DNA of 64,000 nucleotides, from NCBI GenBank assembly GCA_951394045.1, contig OX596001.1, positions 1,178,001-1,242,000 on the forward strand, in the 5' to 3' direction. How positions within the stretch are numbered: position 1 is the first letter of the stretch; the number at the start of each line of letters is the position of its first letter. The notes under the pieces are model-generated. The model saw only the letters and a program-made list of their open reading frames with translations. It was not told where the DNA came from and searched no databases. The stretch is from Nitzschia sp. DOCU1. Its lineage: Eukaryota; Bacillariophyta; Bacillariophyceae; Bacillariales; Bacillariaceae. Made by a program: the position numbers and the translations under genes. This document shows positions 1-9,586 of the stretch, one piece after another.

Positions 1-3000
1 GCGTTGGACTCTCTCAATGCTGCTTTCTCGCCCGACGATCCCTCAATTTGCAACTTGGACTTTCGCGTTTTCGAAAGTGTCCAAGTCGTATTCACGAATG
101 ATATGCAACGAGGACTTGACGCGGGTATCTCCTCGAGCACCCAATTCTCGGCACGAAAGCTTCAAGAAAACTTTTCACTGTTGTCGTCAGAGCCATCGTC
201 GAGTCCGACCACTGGCTTGGGCCAAACGCCAACTTACAGCACCACGAACACTGTCAGCTCGACCGTTGGGCTTTTGCTAGCTTCGGGCGCATGCGCTGGC
301 TGCAGCAATGATCTTTTCCCGGCGAACCAAGTTTCCAATGGTCGATCGTTGGAGCATCTTCGAGGCTTGGTCCAACAACGAACCCTTTCGCGACACCTCC
401 AAGCAAGTCGCCTTGCAGCAACCTCGAATTGTTTCTGTGGTTTAAACGCGACTGTTTTTGAAAGGTTTCCAAATATCTCGGAATTTCAAGCCATACTGGA
501 AGAGCAACTCCAGCTCGAGATTACATCCATGACTCAGGTCGAGAATGATGCTTTGGTTTTCACCTACCCATGTACAGATAATGTTACATCGTTCGACAAG
601 AACGTCAGTCTTGAGATCCAATACACTTGCGGAACCTCTAACGACCCGGAGTTGCCTGATGAGGTCAGGGCTTCGATTGCGGATGCATTCAAACAGACCT
701 ACAACTCCTTGAAAGCCAATGTGTGTGATCCATTCAATATCCGAGTTGATTCTGCTCGCGTGGTTGAAGTCGGCAATTTTCGGAATGGCACTTCTAGTCT
801 CCCCCTCCAACTCTCTTTGACTGTCCTATGCAACGGGTGCGATGTCAGCTCGACTAACCTCTACGGGTTTCCCTCCGACGATGGCTCGCCTTCCACAACG
901 ACCACGTCTCGGAGAGATCTTTCGTTTCTTGAAGAACGGCTCCAATATGTACCACCGGGAACACGCCGTGCACAAGAGGGAACGTGCACTTGCAGTGCTC
1001 TCCTTCCAAGACGGGCGCCCCTCGAGGCCGAAGTGACGGCTGCCATGAGTCCAGCGTTGCAAGGCTTGGGATTACCATGCATCGGAAATACCACGGAATG
1101 CCAGTTCGGCTCTGGATTTGGTGCGAACATTCTCTTTGAGATTCAGCTAGGCGCGACCCTTGATGAGGAAGCATCGGGAGCAGTTCTTCTTCAAGCCTTT
1201 ACCACGGTATTGGCAGGCGCTATCAACTGCGATAACCCATACCAATGCAACCAGGTTGCGGGCTATTTGACAGATGCGGATTTCGTGTTGGACTTTGTGT
1301 ACAACAGCATGGGACAGGGATCCTCCGACACGACCGCGGGTTCTACAACTAGAAGAGATCTGCAATTCTTCGATGGCATTGTCGATGCCAACTCGACCTT
1401 TAACGTTTCCGACGCTCCGTCTGCTTCGCCTACTATCGATTCTTCGCTGATTCTTTTGTCTTCATCAGGTGTCTGCAACGGTTGCCCGAGCGATTTGCTT
1501 AATGGAAACCAAGTAAGTTCCCGACGAGCTTTGGAAACTCTGGGGGACCTCAAGGACGGTCAAATGACGGATGCCAACGAATACCGTTTCTTGCAAGATG
1601 GTGGCGGCACTACAGCCGCCGAAGATTCTGCAACCTGCACCAACAATACAAGTGGCGAGAGCCGCCCCGAGTCGGATTGCTACTGTCCACTATCGTCTGT
1701 GGTAATAGCATCATCTTCTTTTGTGTTTGACCGAGCCGCGTTCGTTCAAGACATTATAGATACGGCGCGGCAGCTGGGCGGGGATTTCACCGTCATCGGG
1801 AGTCAAATTATGACTCAAGTTGAATGCTCGGCCGAAAGTACTTTCACAACGTCCATCACATTCGAATTCTCAGCTTATCAATGGATCATTTACAACATGA
1901 ATGATGTTCAAGTGCTCGGCAATAAGATTGCCCAGGCGTACAACAATTTGGTCCCGAAACACTGCGATCAATACTTTCGGAATTCCGTCACCTTGACCTA
2001 TGTTCCGGGGACTCTTGAACTGATATCCAACGATGGGTCCGGACGACACGGACGCGATCTGCAAATGGGCTGTTACAACTACATTGCTACATTCCGAGTG
2101 GATGGCCTGTGTCGGGGTTGTCAAGATCTGGGGAGCCCGATTCCATTGTTCGGCGCTAGCAGTTTGCGGAAATTGGGCGCTCGTGTAGTCGATTTGAAAG
2201 AGAAGGCCAATCAAGAACGACTTTGGGGTTTCAACGAAGATCGAATGACGACCATTTCCCCTGAAGATCTAAATTCTCGCGACCTTCAAGAAAGCGCCAC
2301 ATGCGTTTGCGATGAGATTGCCAGTCAGAATCCAGATGCTCCAAGTCGCGCAGATATCCAGAATGAAATATTATCTTTCAGCTGGGCCGCTCTTGGCAAA
2401 GGCACGATTTGCGGTCTGCCAGTTGATCCCGTTGTGGATTGTCCTCGAACGGCCTCAGAAATGGGCATTGCCGAAAGTATGCCTATTTCTTTCTTTGTGA
2501 GCCGTAAGGACGGGGAATGCTTAACTCTGGCCGATGTGACCTTGTTGGCCGAGACATTTATGCAAGAATATAACGCCATCAAGGGTGACGGTCGGTACTT
2601 TCCTTGCCAGCCTGAATATGTCCAAATCTCATCAGTGACCTTTGACCCAAATATCGTTGCGAATTGCGCCAGGCGTCGTCGCTTAGTCGACGGGCGATGG
2701 CTTCGGGACGGGATTACCGTGGAATTGGACTTTACAGCCAACTCCAATACTGGCACGAATCTTGCCCAGACCGCCAACACGGACAACGCCGTTGAAGCCG
2801 CACAGACCAATGTCAATCTCAAAACAGGTTTGACTGTTCTAAGTGAAGGATCGCCTAGTCCATCGAGTGTCCCGTCTGCATTTCCAAGTTCCTTCCCGTC
2901 TTCATTTCCAAGTTCTTTTCCTACCGACCACCCTTCCCCCGAACCCAATCCGTTCCCTACCATTACGCCATCGACTCGGCCGAGCGTCGCGACTTGTTTT

Positions 3001-3786
3001 CAAAATGAGTACCCATTTGGAGTCTCGGCGAGCGCAACTGAGCTTTTGCCTGTGGACTTGAACCCTTGTTTATGTGGTAAAAAGTGCAATTCCGAATACA
3101 TTCCTTTTGGCGAAGCATCTGTTCCCACTTCTTTGGTATGGGCCACGGCCGTCGCTCCAACGAACGACCGTACTGTCATTAAATTTTACGAGTCGAGTGG
3201 CCCCTTCGGTGACTGTTCGAACTGGAATTGCCTGTCTTCGGACATAATCTGTGATTATTCCGGTTGTTGCGACGAGGTGCTTTTGAGTCGAACTGAAAGT
3301 AATTTGGGAGCAACCGCCAATCAATATACCGGTGGTGAACCCGGTCCTGTCACGATTATTTTATCGGACACGCCTTCACGCCCGTGCGTAATCGATAGCT
3401 ATACAATGCAAGAGTGCGCGGGTCCGCCCCCGGCGTTCACCTACACCACAAATGATTCGGATTTTGCCTGTTGGTTCGATTTCGCCCCTGACGTTCTCAA
3501 CACTGCATTTTATATTGACGGCGATCCGAATGCATTCATTAGAGCCTTTGACAATATTGGAACGTGTACGTCATGGATCGAGCTGTATTCGGTTCCTGAC
3601 GAAGCGGCGCCATGTGCGTTATGGGTCTTCATCGACAGCCGCAATCCTTGGCCCGGCAGTTTCAATAGTATGAGTGCTATCGACTTGTCTTCGCTCTCTT
3701 TGGAACCAGGTCATACAGGTTACATGTTTTTGATTCAGGGGTTTGCCTCTTGTGACGAAATTCAGGTTTGCCTTGAGCCACCTTGA
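1..3786 (+). CDS. Secreted Cys-rich modular protein, 3' part (5' end outside window)
   Basis: The frame is open from base 1 to a TGA at 3784-3786, so 1,261 codons are visible and the start lies upstream. The protein is built of modules of about 200 aa. Each opens with a C-x-C pair and contains a YN-L...CDP/CDQ-F segment near its middle. Most close with a G-x-C-x-GC motif. Visible modules begin near residues 142 (NCFCG), 329 (TCTCS), 559 (DCYCP) and 769 (CVCDE), after the tail of an earlier one ending GACAGC. A Ser/Pro linker (PSSFPSSFPSSFP) at about 951-997 leads to a unique C-terminal Cys-containing domain (about 999-1261) with no family I recognise. The modules match the full-length gene at 52875-59408, which has a signal peptide, so secretion is inferred from the paralogue. 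The function is unknown; a cell-wall or extracellular-matrix role would fit the composition. Confidence 0.85.
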   Translation, partial: ALDSLNAAFSPDDPSICNLDFRVFESVQVVFTNDMQRGLDAGISSSTQFSARKLQENFSLLSSEPSSSPTTGLGQTPTYSTTNTVSSTVGLLLASGACAGCSNDLFPANQVSNGRSLEHLRGLVQQRTLSRHLQASRLAATSNCFCGLNATVFERFPNISEFQAILEEQLQLEITSMTQVENDALVFTYPCTDNVTSFDKNVSLEIQYTCGTSNDPELPDEVRASIADAFKQTYNSLKANVCDPFNIRVDSARVVEVGNFRNGTSSLPLQLSLTVLCNGCDVSSTNLYGFPSDDGSPSTTTTSRRDLSFLEERLQYVPPGTRRAQEGTCTCSALLPRRAPLEAEVTAAMSPALQGLGLPCIGNTTECQFGSGFGANILFEIQLGATLDEEASGAVLLQAFTTVLAGAINCDNPYQCNQVAGYLTDADFVLDFVYNSMGQGSSDTTAGSTTRRDLQFFDGIVDANSTFNVSDAPSASPTIDSSLILLSSSGVCNGCPSDLLNGNQVSSRRALETLGDLKDGQMTDANEYRFLQDGGGTTAAEDSATCTNNTSGESRPESDCYCPLSSVVIASSSFVFDRAAFVQDIIDTARQLGGDFTVIGSQIMTQVECSAESTFTTSITFEFSAYQWIIYNMNDVQVLGNKIAQAYNNLVPKHCDQYFRNSVTLTYVPGTLELISNDGSGRHGRDLQMGCYNYIATFRVDGLCRGCQDLGSPIPLFGASSLRKLGARVVDLKEKANQERLWGFNEDRMTTISPEDLNSRDLQESATCVCDEIASQNPDAPSRADIQNEILSFSWAALGKGTICGLPVDPVVDCPRTASEMGIAESMPISFFVSRKDGECLTLADVTLLAETFMQEYNAIKGDGRYFPCQPEYVQISSVTFDPNIVANCARRRRLVDGRWLRDGITVELDFTANSNTGTNLAQTANTDNAVEAAQTNVNLKTGLTVLSEGSPSPSSVPSAFPSSFPSSFPSSFPTDHPSPEPNPFPTITPSTRPSVATCFQNEYPFGVSASATELLPVDLNPCLCGKKCNSEYIPFGEASVPTSLVWATAVAPTNDRTVIKFYESSGPFGDCSNWNCLSSDIICDYSGCCDEVLLSRTESNLGATANQYTGGEPGPVTIILSDTPSRPCVIDSYTMQECAGPPPAFTYTTNDSDFACWFDFAPDVLNTAFYIDGDPNAFIRAFDNIGTCTSWIELYSVPDEAAPCALWVFIDSRNPWPGSFNSMSAIDLSSLSLEPGHTGYMFLIQGFASCDEIQVCLEPP

Positions 3787-4124
3787 GCCACCACCTTAGT
3801 AAGTATGCAATTCTGAGACGATTGATCCCTGCGTATACGGTGTGATTCGACACGACTCTGTTCACCCTCCCGCCGGGTGGTTGTTTCCACGCTCTGGTGG
3901 TCACATTTCATCCGCCTTACGTTGGCTTCCTCTTTCTTATTGACCTCACAGACTTGGAGACGACGATATGGTTTAGTCGAGATGGTCTTCGTAACGTTTG
4001 CCTGTCGCTGTCCGCCGTCCCCATTCGACCCAAACCAATCCTTGTCGCCAATACTATCCAATGCTCATTTTCTTCAGGATTGTGGCAGTAGCGGAAGGCT
4101 CGCACTCATGAGTGCCCATTAAGT
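3787..4124. other. Intergenic spacer with a 40-bp dispersed repeat
   Basis: There is no supportable gene between the Cys-rich gene and the decayed trefoil fragment. The spacer holds one copy (3961-4000) of a 40-bp sequence that recurs in direct orientation at 5437-5476. Confidence 0.6.
3961..4000 (+). repeat. Direct repeat, 40 bp, copy 1
   Basis: Begins CGACGATATGGTTTAG and ends CGTAACGTTTG. It matches 5437-5476 at 37 of 40 positions in the same orientation. Both copies sit next to degenerate sequence, so they may be ends of an old insertion, but no transposase or target-site duplication is visible. Confidence 0.6.
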
Positions 4125-4829
4125 CCGTTGCGAGAAACGTTTTCGAACGTATCGCAACTCGCCAAGGTGAAAATTTCAAGCCACCCACGGAATGCCCCAG
4201 CGTTGTCTGCTCCATTTGGACGGTTGGGATCAAGATAAAACCAAGTGAGCCGCCTTTCTTTGCTCGCTTGACCCATTCCACGAATGCCGATTCAACCTCA
4301 GAAAACTGGCAACGCCTACACCAGGACATTCCTAGCTCGTGAGCATCCAACTGGGGCCAAACGGAAGAGCCCGTGTTAAGTCAAAGAGCTTAGAGACTTT
4401 CCCCTCAGGGTTCCATCTTAGCAGTCTTGAATACAGCAATCAGGAAGAGTGCTCGGATGAATATCTTGGAATTGATGATAATAAAAGGAAGCTGATAGCT
4501 GAAGATTCTACGGTTGTTTCGGATCTTCTACCAGCAAACGGACTGGCTCCATGCCTTGTTCCCTGGATGGCACCCGCCGCTGTCCGTCAAAACGCCCCTG
4601 AGTCATGGATTGGAAACAAACAAACAAACTACGTGCGACATGCCACCCTTTACGTCGCCCATTCACCAGCTGGCGTTTCTCGCCCATTGATAATACAGAC
4701 TCGACTGGAAACTCATTCCCAGCCGAAGTGAACGTCCTTTTTGAAGTGGATGGCGCCAGTACGGTCTTGGACGATGGGCAACTCAGTGTAGCCCTATCTC
4801 AAGGGTATGGATCCTTGGTCGTTGTTTGA
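4125..4829 (+). pseudogene. Trefoil-like gene fragment (decayed copy of 6834-8292)
   Basis: The upstream part (4125-4190) matches 6604-6690 (shared core GAAAATTTCAAGCCACC). From 4339 one frame gives a peptide with EYLGIDDNKRKLIAED and PAAVRQNAPESWIG, corresponding to KYLGLDYGKKELIAED and PAAIRQEAPESWIG in the downstream copy. A second frame (to the stop at 4827-4829) gives the C-terminal match VLFEVDGASTVLDDGQ. The need to change frame near 4700 and the absence of the N-terminal trefoil repeats mark it as a truncated, frameshifted relic. Confidence 0.7.
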
Positions 4830-5088
4830 AGCTGTATGACACGTTATGGAAATGATAGAGCAGGCGATTGTTCATTCCCTTTTAATGAATCTTAAACTAA
4901 GAAAACGATCATCACTGCACATTCTTCGTTTTGCCAAAACAGTCAACCAGGTCGAACGTTGGTCGTTGTCACATGCCGAAATTGCTCTGCCGCATTGTAG
5001 AACTACTTGCGTTGCCAAAGTAAAAGCTGCCAAACAGATAGATTACATCTCACAATTCTAAACCAACAATGCTTGAATGCACTCAAAT
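4830..5088. other. Spacer, homologous to 8293-8596
   Basis: No gene is supported. The sequence is recognisably the same spacer as between the downstream trefoil-like gene and pirin. Shared blocks include AAATGATAGAGCAGGCG and CATGCCGAAATTGCTCTGCC. It is evidence for the cassette duplication. Confidence 0.6.
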
Positions 5089-5421
5089 CTATTCCGTGTT
5101 ATCTTCTTCCAACGGTCGCGCAGCTGCTCGCTTGTAATCCCATGGCACTCGTTTTGGAGGAAAGTCTCCGGATCGCAATTCCCTAAGTGTTTCGTATATT
5201 TGCTCTTGGGTATTCATGACGATCGGACCATGCCAAGCAATTGGTTCCTTGAGCTTTTTCCCAGCAAAGAGCATCACTCCAGCTTTGTTGTCGGATGAAG
5301 TGGTGACTTGGACACCGCGCCGCTCGTCCGCGTCTGCATCCAATAGTACTACGTTGCCTGCTTCAAGTTTCCCATCATGATTGTTGACCGAAGCCAATTC
5401 CCCCCATACACGTAAAGCATG
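5089..5421 (-). pseudogene. Pirin C-terminal fragment (pseudogene)
   Basis: Minus-strand translation gives the last 100 or so residues of pirin, nearly identical to the C-terminus of the intact gene at 8597-9586 (for example VMLFAGKKLKEPIAWHGPIV). A one-base deletion in a G run near 5400 shifts the frame: the intact gene reads TATGAGGGGGAA, the relic TATGGGGGGAA. Homology stops near 5421, so the N-terminal cupin with its metal-binding His and Glu residues is missing. The gene is dead and is part of the decayed cassette. Confidence 0.85.
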
Positions 5422-5436
5422 CGCCTGACGTTTGAT

Positions 5437-5476
5437 CGACGATATGGTTTAGTCGGGATAGTCCTCGTAACGTTTG
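5437..5476 (+). repeat. Direct repeat, 40 bp, copy 2
   Basis: Second copy of the 3961-4000 repeat with three substitutions. It starts about 15 bp after pirin homology is lost, so it may mark the breakpoint that truncated the pirin copy. Confidence 0.6.
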
Positions 5477-6171
5477 AGTCACTCCATCCGCCCTCGCTTT
5501 CTGCGATGCGCTCCCCATTCGGCTCAAGCATTTCAAGCTCAAAACGGAGTTCGAATAGAACTGTTGGATTAAAGTCATGTTCTTTCCGCCACAAGGGCAG
5601 AGTTTTCTGATGACCGATGTACGACGAGCCGCAGAAAGCATGTAACGTTAAAGGATCATAATCCTGAAGTAAATACGTATTTGTCTGACCATAACAATCT
5701 TAGTGGTCTGTTACGCTCAAAGTACATTGTCACTTCAATAGTACTTGTAGTAAACAATGAAAATGGGTGCTGTTTGGAACGCCAACATGGCAAAGACATG
5801 TCGTTATCATCGAAAAAGTCCCTCGGATCCAAATTTCGAGCAGTCATCTCCCATCCGTCATTTTGGCAGTCAGTCACGAATGGATCCAAAATAGTCAAAC
5901 TGGTCAGTTGAAGTCGATGGGGTCATGTCGTCTGTCGCTCCTCACGTAATCATCGTACCGGTAGTCCTCTGTTCGCCAACCGCCTTCCACGTGGCGTAAA
6001 GAGAGATGACATCAAACGATTTTTGACAATGACGCACGCCACAAATCCTAGTTCTATCTATCATCTGAATCCTACCTGCACGACTTTGCGTGTTTCCCTT
6101 TTTGCATTCATCTCAACCTTGAACGCCGCCTCTAGCCCCTACAAAGAAGAGTCGCTGATCTGTTAGCATCA
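5477..6171. other. Degenerate spacer, no gene supported
   Basis: I see no convincing coding sequence. 5872-5906 resembles 9930-9975 (AGTCAC..TGGATCCA..AGTCAAA..TGGTC), and 6100-6135 resembles the sequence just before the PDI-like start at 10262. It is therefore the remnant of the pirin-PDI divergent promoter region, with unrelated sequence in between. Confidence 0.5.
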
Positions 6172-6500
6172 ATGAAACGAACGGCGATGAAAAAAAGAAA
6201 GCTGCAAAGGCGAGAACTGACTTTTGATGCGTCGGAGTTATAGCGCCCGCACTGATGCCATTTGCAAAAGCCATTGCCCGTTGCGATGCCGCCGTCGTTG
6301 CCGTTCACGAAACAGCATTTTCTTTGGGTGTGTACTTTGCTTTGATTTCTTTGTTGCTCATTTCTAACAACACCGAAGGGGTTTCTTTTCCTGTCAACCC
6401 CACTCGGAACCGAGTCGGAAGACGACAGTACTGCTACTACGAGGGGAGGCGGCGGCAGCAGCAGCAGCAGCAGCAGCAGCGAAAGAAGAATTTTGGATGA
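6172..6500 (+). pseudogene. 5' fragment of the PDI-like gene (pseudogene)
   Basis: An ATG at 6172 opens a peptide MKRTAMKKRK...RRELTF that parallels MNETAVKKRT...RQELTL of the intact gene at 10262, then hits TAG at 6238-6240. The match resumes immediately (DAICKSHCPLRCRRR against AAICKSDRSLRPPRRR), so this is a premature stop rather than the natural end. The thioredoxin domains are absent. A CAG microsatellite lies at its end. It is the last element of the decayed cassette. Confidence 0.7.
6456..6481 (+). repeat. (CAG)n microsatellite
   Basis: About eight and a half perfect CAG triplets at the end of the PDI relic. The intact downstream gene has no such run at the equivalent place, so it probably expanded after the copy was inactivated. 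Confidence 0.8.
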
Positions 6501-6833
6501 CAATGGCGAGAACCCTAGTCATTCACCAAAGAAGATTCCGTACTGGAAGCCGTGGCCATGGCGACAATTCATTCTGATTCTCATGTTCTTTAGGATTTCG
6601 GCCGTCCGTTGCGGGAACCGTTGCCCTTCCCAAAGAATCTTCGAACATGTGGCAACTCGCCATGATGAAAATTTCAAGCCACCAATAAATTTGCCCCCGC
6701 ATTGTCTGCCGGTCTATGAAAACTCCATTTGGACTTTACAGATTTTGTCTTGTACCTGGCCTGCACCTGCTTCAAAGCGAGCACATACTTTGCCCACAAA
6801 TTGGATCATCTAAACTCTTGAGCCGAAACTAAA

Positions 6834-8292
6834 ATGTCCCAACCTGTTGTTACTTGTATCCCCACCTACGACAAAGAGCCAAGATACTATCTAAAGTCGG
6901 TCTCGACTGGCCTGTATCTGGTCGGTCGCGATGATGGAACTTTTGCAACAAGTTCAACTTGCAATGTCAATGCCTTGTGGGGGCTGGAAAGTGAAACAGG
7001 AAGTATCACCTGGCGTGGCAGCTGGTACGCCAAGTATTTGGTTTACGGGCTGAACTGGCAAGATATTGGACTTTCCTATTGTGATCAGAATGATACGCAC
7101 ATCAAACTTATTTCCATCAATAAGTCCCACGCCTCGGGCAAATTTGAGATGCAATGCCCAGCTCTCCAAATCCGTCTTGCCTGCTCCTCGAACGGGGAGG
7201 TCAAAGCTGTGAGTATCAATGACGAAGGGAGCCCGGAGGAATGCCAGTGGGAAACAAAGTTGGCAAGCGGAGAATTGTGCTTCATCTGCTGCAAGAGTGA
7301 CCACACTCGTTTGGCGTACAACGAAGCGGGTCAGGTTTGCTTCACCTCAGTCGATCCATCTATGCTCAAAACAAAATGGTGTCCCACCACAATTTGGCGC
7401 TTTGTGGAGTGCGGTGACGGAACAGTTGAAATTTTTTCATATGATTACCAAAATTACCTTGCTCTTGTCAACGGTCATCATGTAGCCTTCTTGACTGGCT
7501 CTGCAGCAAACGATTCAAACGATGGATTATCATTCGCAATTTCATTCGTGATGGTGTCCGAATCAAGTCCAGTGCTCAAGGGCTCTACCTTGGCAATGTC
7601 GGAGGCCGGTTAGCTGTCAAGGATCAAGATCAGGCGATGGGGGACGCCTTTCTCTGGTCGCTTGATCCAGCGCACGACTGTCAATTCTACGTCAAAGATC
7701 AGGCTAGTGAAGCAAGTTTTAACATTTTCCGCCTAAGCATTCGATGATGCCCCAACGGACAAGTCATGGTCGCAACACAAGACCGAAAGACCCTGCCCTC
7801 AGGGTTCCGTCTTGGCAGTCTTGAATTCAGCAAGAGTGGTGTCAGAATTAAGCACGCGAGTTCCAATAAGTATCTTGGACTGGATTATGGCAAAAAGGAG
7901 CTGATAGCCGAAGATGCTCCGGTTGATTTGGAATTCATGCAGTGCATGATAGATCCTTGTCGTTAGGACTTGCACCCTGGATGTTACCGGCCGCTATCCG
8001 CCAAGAAGCCCCAGAGTCCTGGATTGGACACCACCAGACCATGGAACTCACGTTCGACATGCCACCCTCTCTGCATCGCCCCTTCGCCAACTGGCGTTTC
8101 TGGTCCACTGACACGCCTTCTTCTTCCAAAATCAAAGTTGATGACGATGCAGCCTCGACATCTGGCATTTCAGTCCCTATGAGTGAAGTGGAAATCACCT
8201 TTGAAGCCGACGGTGCCAGTACTGTCTTCTTGGGGGATGGTCAAGTCAGTGTAGCCCACTCGCAAGACGATGAATCCTTAGTTGTTCTTTAA
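6834..8292 (+). pseudogene. Beta-trefoil (fascin-like) repeat protein, frameshifted
   Basis: An ATG at 6834 opens 259 codons beginning MSQPVVTCIPTYDKEPRYYLK, with a trefoil-like strand pattern YLKSVSTGLYLVG. Near 7535-7555 the homologous signal moves to another frame (VRIKSSAQGLYLGNV, then VRIKHASSNKYLGLD), which is interrupted by TGA at 7745-7747 and ends at 7965. It then moves to a third frame (PAAIRQEAPESWIG to VEITFEADGAS) ending at the TAA at 8290-8292. The repeated V-IK-S-YLG pattern is typical of fascin/DUF569-like beta-trefoils, which bind actin or sugars; no specific ligand can be named. Two frame changes plus a stop favour a pseudogene. Unrecognised short introns could explain some of this, but homology runs straight through the breakpoints. 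Confidence 0.6.
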
Positions 8293-8596
8293 GGTTGTTT
8301 GCCTAGATGAGACCATTTCAGACTCGCATATGACACAGGGGACCAAAAGCAACGTCATGAAATGATAGAGCAGGCGGTTGCTCATTCCCTTTTATAGAAT
8401 CTTAATTTCTAAAACAACCACCACTTCACTTTCTTCGTTTTGCAATTCAGTCAACAGTTCGGACAATGGTCGTTGTCGCATGCCGAAATTGCTCTGCCCA
8501 ATCTTCGAACTACTTTCGTAGCCAAGGAAAAAACTGTTCATACTCGTGCGGTTACTAGTAGAGTATGATACGTCCTCAGTTTGAATACAATCCAAT
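8293..8596. other. Spacer between convergent trefoil-like and pirin genes
   Basis: 3' flanks of two convergent genes. The spacer is duplicated in degraded form at 4830-5088. No further gene is seen. Confidence 0.6.
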
Positions 8597-9586
8597 CTAT
8601 TGCATCTTTTGTTCTTGGAACGGTCGCGCAGCTGCTCGCTTGTAATTCCATTGCACTCGTTTTGGAGGAAAGTTTCCCGATCGCAATTCTCTAAGTGTCT
8701 CGTGTATTTGCTCTTGGGTATTCATGACGATCGGACCGTGCCAAGCAATGGGTTCCTTGAGCTTTTTCCCAGCAAAGAGCATCACTCCAGCTTTGTTGTC
8801 GGATGAAGTGGTGAGTTTAATGTTTCGCCACTCGTCCGCGTCTGCATCCAATAGTACTACGTTGCCTGCTTCAAGTTTCCCATCATGATTGTTGACCGAA
8901 GCCAATTCCCCCTCATACACGTAAAGCATGGCTGTGTCCAAGCCAGTTTCTACGTCAAATGACAGAGATCCATTTCGTTCTAACTCAAAGTCAATCATCT
9001 GAACCGGTTGTACTGTTTGAAATGGACCTTTGACAAGTTCATCTTTTTGATGAAAATTGCCTGCCAATACACGAGCTTTGACATTCTCTCCCAGCGAGAC
9101 CAGTGGAAGATCCTTGGTGGGCACTGTGCCATATCGGGGATCATCCATTTTCCTTTCCGATGGCACGTTGATCCAAATTTGGAATCCTTGCATCAACACC
9201 CCCTTTTCGGTAGCTCCTCCTTCGGCATGTTCGACTCCACTGCCCGTCGACATCCACTGCATTCCGGGTGTTTCGTACGTTTCTCGGTTTCCAAGGGAGT
9301 CACCGTGTCGTCCCGTACCACTCTTAAGATACGAGGCAATGTCAAAGCCGCGATGGGGATGCCAATCGACCGGAAAATCATCTTCATCCTGAACAGGTCC
9401 CTGATTCTCTTTCATATCGAAATAGTCGCACATCAAAAAGGGGTCCGACAATTTGGAAGGAATTCCAGCTGGGAAGGCTTGTTTGACGGTTCTGTGATCC
9501 CCAAAAGGATGAGTCAAACCTTGTTTCGCAATTTTCTGAATGGCCATGAACATGCTAACTGTATTCGGACACGTAGTAGCTTTCAT
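8597..9586 (-). CDS. Pirin family protein (cupin)
   Basis: The first ATG in frame is at 9586, giving 329 aa, a little longer than the roughly 290 aa usual for pirins. The N-terminal cupin carries the pirin metal-site pattern: DWHPHRGFDI (His76, His78) and SGVEHAEGG (His120, Glu122). These correspond to the three His and one Glu that bind iron in known pirins. The second cupin ends the protein (YVYEGELASV, then AGVMLFAGKKL). Pirins are iron-dependent cupins, described as transcription cofactors or quercetin dioxygenases; the diatom substrate is unknown. The frame stays open upstream to a TTG at 9697 without another ATG, so a short 5' exon is possible. It is divergent from the PDI-like gene at 10262. 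A dead C-terminal copy lies at 5089-5421. Confidence 0.92.
   Translation of the reverse strand: MKATTCPNTVSMFMAIQKIAKQGLTHPFGDHRTVKQAFPAGIPSKLSDPFLMCDYFDMKENQGPVQDEDDFPVDWHPHRGFDIASYLKSGTGRHGDSLGNRETYETPGMQWMSTGSGVEHAEGGATEKGVLMQGFQIWINVPSERKMDDPRYGTVPTKDLPLVSLGENVKARVLAGNFHQKDELVKGPFQTVQPVQMIDFELERNGSLSFDVETGLDTAMLYVYEGELASVNNHDGKLEAGNVVLLDADADEWRNIKLTTSSDNKAGVMLFAGKKLKEPIAWHGPIVMNTQEQIHETLRELRSGNFPPKRVQWNYKRAAARPFQEQKMQ

Larger units (their letters stand above)
4125..6500. repeat. Decayed copy of a three-gene cassette (tandem segmental duplication, unit 1)
   Basis: This stretch carries, in the same order and orientation as 6604 to about 10600, remnants of the trefoil-like gene (+), pirin (-) and the 5' end of the PDI-like gene (+). 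Non-coding parts match as well. The spacer 4840-5088 aligns with 8340-8596 (for example GCCGAAATTGCTCTGCC in both), and 6105-6135 aligns with 10185-10220 before the PDI start. Matching order, orientation and spacers point to one tandem duplication followed by loss of function and internal deletions in the upstream unit. Confidence 0.8.

Noticed and set aside
6493..6813. A 106-codon plus-strand open frame between the cassette units
   Set aside because: It covers the PDI relic end and the upstream region of the trefoil-like gene. The same sequence at 4125-4190 is not kept in frame, so it is not coding.
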